NCBI GenBank assembly: GCA_045614505.1
Contig: JAZLDA010000101.1
Coordinates: 1-7,516 of the forward strand
Origin: SIG607 sp045614505
Lineage (GTDB): Bacteria > Bacillota > Clostridia > Oscillospirales > Acutalibacteraceae
DNA length: 7,516 nt
Reading direction: 5' to 3'
Position 1 is the stretch's first letter; the number at the start of each line of letters is the position of its first letter. Under the pieces are notes generated by a model, which was given only the letters and a program-made list of their open reading frames with translations, was not told the origin of the DNA and did no database searches. The position numbers were made by a program, and so were the translations under genes. This document shows positions 6,613 to 7,516 of the stretch, piece after piece.

Positions 6613-6833
6613 GCAACATATTCTCCTATTTCATCTAAGAATGACTCATCATCGGTATCAGCGGTTACGGTTACCGGTTTGGTAAGGTCAAGGCTCAACA
6701 CACCCATCATTGATTTTGCATTGACAAGGTATTTACCCGAAGCTAAGTCCACATCATAATCCTTTTCGCTCATTTTTGCCACAAAGCGGTTAACGCTGTC
6801 TATGTTATTAAGAAGAATCTGTACGGTAAGCAT
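6606..6833 (-). CDS. HPr-like protein lacking the phospho-histidine (Crh-like)
   Basis: A 75-residue protein of the HPr fold. The second half, DYDVDLASGKYLVNAKSMMGV (25-45) then LSLDL, aligns without gaps to Bacillus HPr around its regulatory serine (DADVNLEYNGKTVNLKSIMG), putting S41 at the place of Ser46. In the same alignment the PTS phospho-acceptor His15 and its neighbour Arg17 become N10 and D12, so it cannot carry PTS phosphate by the usual route. Bacillus Crh likewise keeps Ser46 without His15 and acts as a CcpA co-regulator; a similar signalling role is inference. An earlier in-frame ATG at 6851 is rejected because the ribosome site GGGGGA (6845-6840) lies downstream of it, 6 nt before the ATG at 6833. 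The gene is monocistronic, with its own promoter and terminator. Confidence 0.88.
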   Translation of the reverse strand: MLTVQILLNNIDSVNRFVAKMSEKDYDVDLASGKYLVNAKSMMGVLSLDLTKPVTVTADTDDESFLDEIGEYVAK

Positions 6834-6839
6834 AGCATT

Positions 6840-6845
6840 TCCCCC
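6840..6845 (-). promoter_or_regulatory. Ribosome binding site fixing the HPr-like start
   Basis: GGGGGA on the minus strand sits 6 nt before the ATG at 6833-6831 and inside the frame that would result from the ATG at 6851, so the shorter 75-residue product is favoured over 81 residues. Confidence 0.7.
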
Positions 6846-6863
6846 AAACATTGTTGTGGTATG

Positions 6864-6892
6864 ATTTTACTATTTTCCGACAAAAAAGTCAA
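6864..6892 (-). promoter_or_regulatory. Sigma-A-type promoter of the HPr-like gene
   Basis: Minus-strand TTGACT (6892-6887), exactly 17 bp, then TAAAAT (6869-6864). The predicted start is near 6857, giving a leader of about 24 nt that holds the GGGGGA ribosome site. Confidence 0.75.
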
Positions 6893-6896
6893 GTGC

Positions 6897-6925
6897 TTGC
6901 AATAAAGACGGTTTTGTAGTAAAAT
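6897..6925 (+). promoter_or_regulatory. Sigma-A-type promoter of mtaB
   Basis: TTGCAA (6897-6902), exactly 17 bp, then TAAAAT (6920-6925). The start would fall near 6932, only about 13 nt before the ATG, so GGAG (6934-6937) would be almost at the 5' end of the mRNA. The -35 box lies 4 bp from that of the opposite HPr-like promoter. Confidence 0.55.
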
Positions 6926-6944
6926 GTGTTTTTGGAGTGATATA

Positions 6945-7516
6945 ATGAAAATCGGCTTTTTTACGTTAGGATGTAAAGTTAATCAATATGAAACTCAGGT
7001 TATGCGCGAGCTCTTCGAGAAACGCGGTGATGTTGTTGTGTCCGAGGGCGCGCCTGTGGATGTGTTTATTATAAATTCCTGCACCGTAACGTCAGAGAGT
7101 GACCGTAAAACACGGCAGATGCTGAGAAAGTACCGTGCTCTTTATCCTGAGGCAGTGCTGGTGCTTGCAGGCTGTATGCCTCAGGCTTTTCCCGATATTG
7201 CTGATAAGCTTATTGAAGCCGATATTATCGTGGGAAACACCGACCCCGAGATTATCCCTGCTTTGGTTGACAAGTTTTTAAGTAACGGAGAAAGAATAGT
7301 AAACATTGAAAAACGTACCCGAAAGGAACGCTTTAACACACCCGATATAACCGATTTTGAAGAGCGCACCCGCGCCTTTATGAAAATTCAGGACGGCTGT
7401 GACAGATACTGCACCTACTGCATCATTCCTTTTGCCAGAGGACCTATCCGTTCAAAGCCACTTGAAGGTATAAAAACCGAAGCCGAGGCTTTAAGTAAAA
7501 AAGGCTTTTGCGAGGT
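6945..7516 (+). CDS. mtaB: tRNA (N6-L-threonylcarbamoyladenosine(37)-C2)-methylthiotransferase, N-terminal 190 residues; 3' end outside the window
   Basis: A radical SAM methylthiotransferase that converts t6A to ms2t6A at position 37 of ANN-decoding tRNAs in the cytoplasm. The frame is open from the ATG at 6945 to the right edge. The UPF0004 domain carries the three cysteines of the auxiliary [4Fe-4S] cluster: C10 in TLGCKVNQYE, C46 in INSCTVT and C77 in AGCMPQ. The radical SAM cluster motif C-x3-C-x2-C is at C152, C156 and C159 (IQDGCDRYCTYCIIPFARG). The 'GCKVNQYE' form, against MiaB's 'GCQMN', and 'IIPFARG' favour MtaB over MiaB or RimO. About 430-450 residues are usual, so the rest of the SAM barrel and the TRAM domain should lie to the right. 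The ribosome site is GGAG at 6934-6937. Confidence 0.93.
   Translation, partial: MKIGFFTLGCKVNQYETQVMRELFEKRGDVVVSEGAPVDVFIINSCTVTSESDRKTRQMLRKYRALYPEAVLVLAGCMPQAFPDIADKLIEADIIVGNTDPEIIPALVDKFLSNGERIVNIEKRTRKERFNTPDITDFEERTRAFMKIQDGCDRYCTYCIIPFARGPIRSKPLEGIKTEAEALSKKGFCE

Noticed and set aside
6834..6851. Six-residue N-terminal extension of the HPr-like protein (start at 6851)
   Set aside because: The only good ribosome site, GGGGGA at 6845-6840, lies inside this extension and points to the ATG at 6833.
6945..7516. MiaB or RimO as the identity of the radical SAM methylthiotransferase
   Set aside because: The N-terminal motif reads GCKVNQYE and the SAM-proximal motif IIPFARG, the MtaB pattern. 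MiaB normally has GCQMN and RimO a different N-terminal motif.

Overview
The window looks like chromosomal DNA of an anaerobic Bacillota, most likely a Clostridia member of the gut Oscillospiraceae/Lachnospiraceae type. The grounds are a NifJ-type pyruvate:ferredoxin oxidoreductase, a Gram-positive-style lipoprotein, an HPr-like protein of Crh character, strong AGGAGG/GGGGGA ribosome sites, consensus sigma-A promoters with 17-bp spacers, and a TTG start. The species cannot be named from this sequence.

Layout, left to right. (1) 1-1893, minus: the N-terminal 631 residues of pyruvate:ferredoxin oxidoreductase, running off the left edge. It has its own promoter (1955-1983), a perfect palindrome over the -35 box, and a hairpin at the start of the leader. 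(2) 2029-4515, minus: a tight three-gene operon read right to left: a two-TM membrane protein, a fused NAD(P)HX epimerase/dehydratase, and a small lipoprotein. The first junction is a 4-nt ATGA overlap and the second a 1-nt gap. (3) 4516-4648: a divergent promoter region in which both directions appear to use the same palindromic -35 hexamer, TTGCAA. (4) 4649-6566, plus: a two-gene operon of a free-standing PqqD-like RiPP recognition element and an ABC exporter half-transporter, closed by a 13-bp bidirectional terminator (6571-6602). (5) 6606-6833, minus: a small HPr-like protein that keeps the regulatory serine but has lost the phospho-histidine. (6) 6834-6944: a second divergent promoter pair. 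(7) 6945-7516, plus: the first 190 codons of MtaB, the tRNA t6A methylthiotransferase, running off the right edge.

Most of the window is housekeeping: pyruvate oxidation, repair of damaged NAD(P)H, tRNA modification and probably carbon-catabolite signalling. The least ordinary part is the PqqD-like/ABC exporter pair. Both ends of its transcription unit can be seen, and it contains no precursor peptide, maturase or protease, so its cargo is unknown. No gene-free stretch exceeds about 135 bases. No RNA genes, mobile elements or CRISPR arrays were seen.
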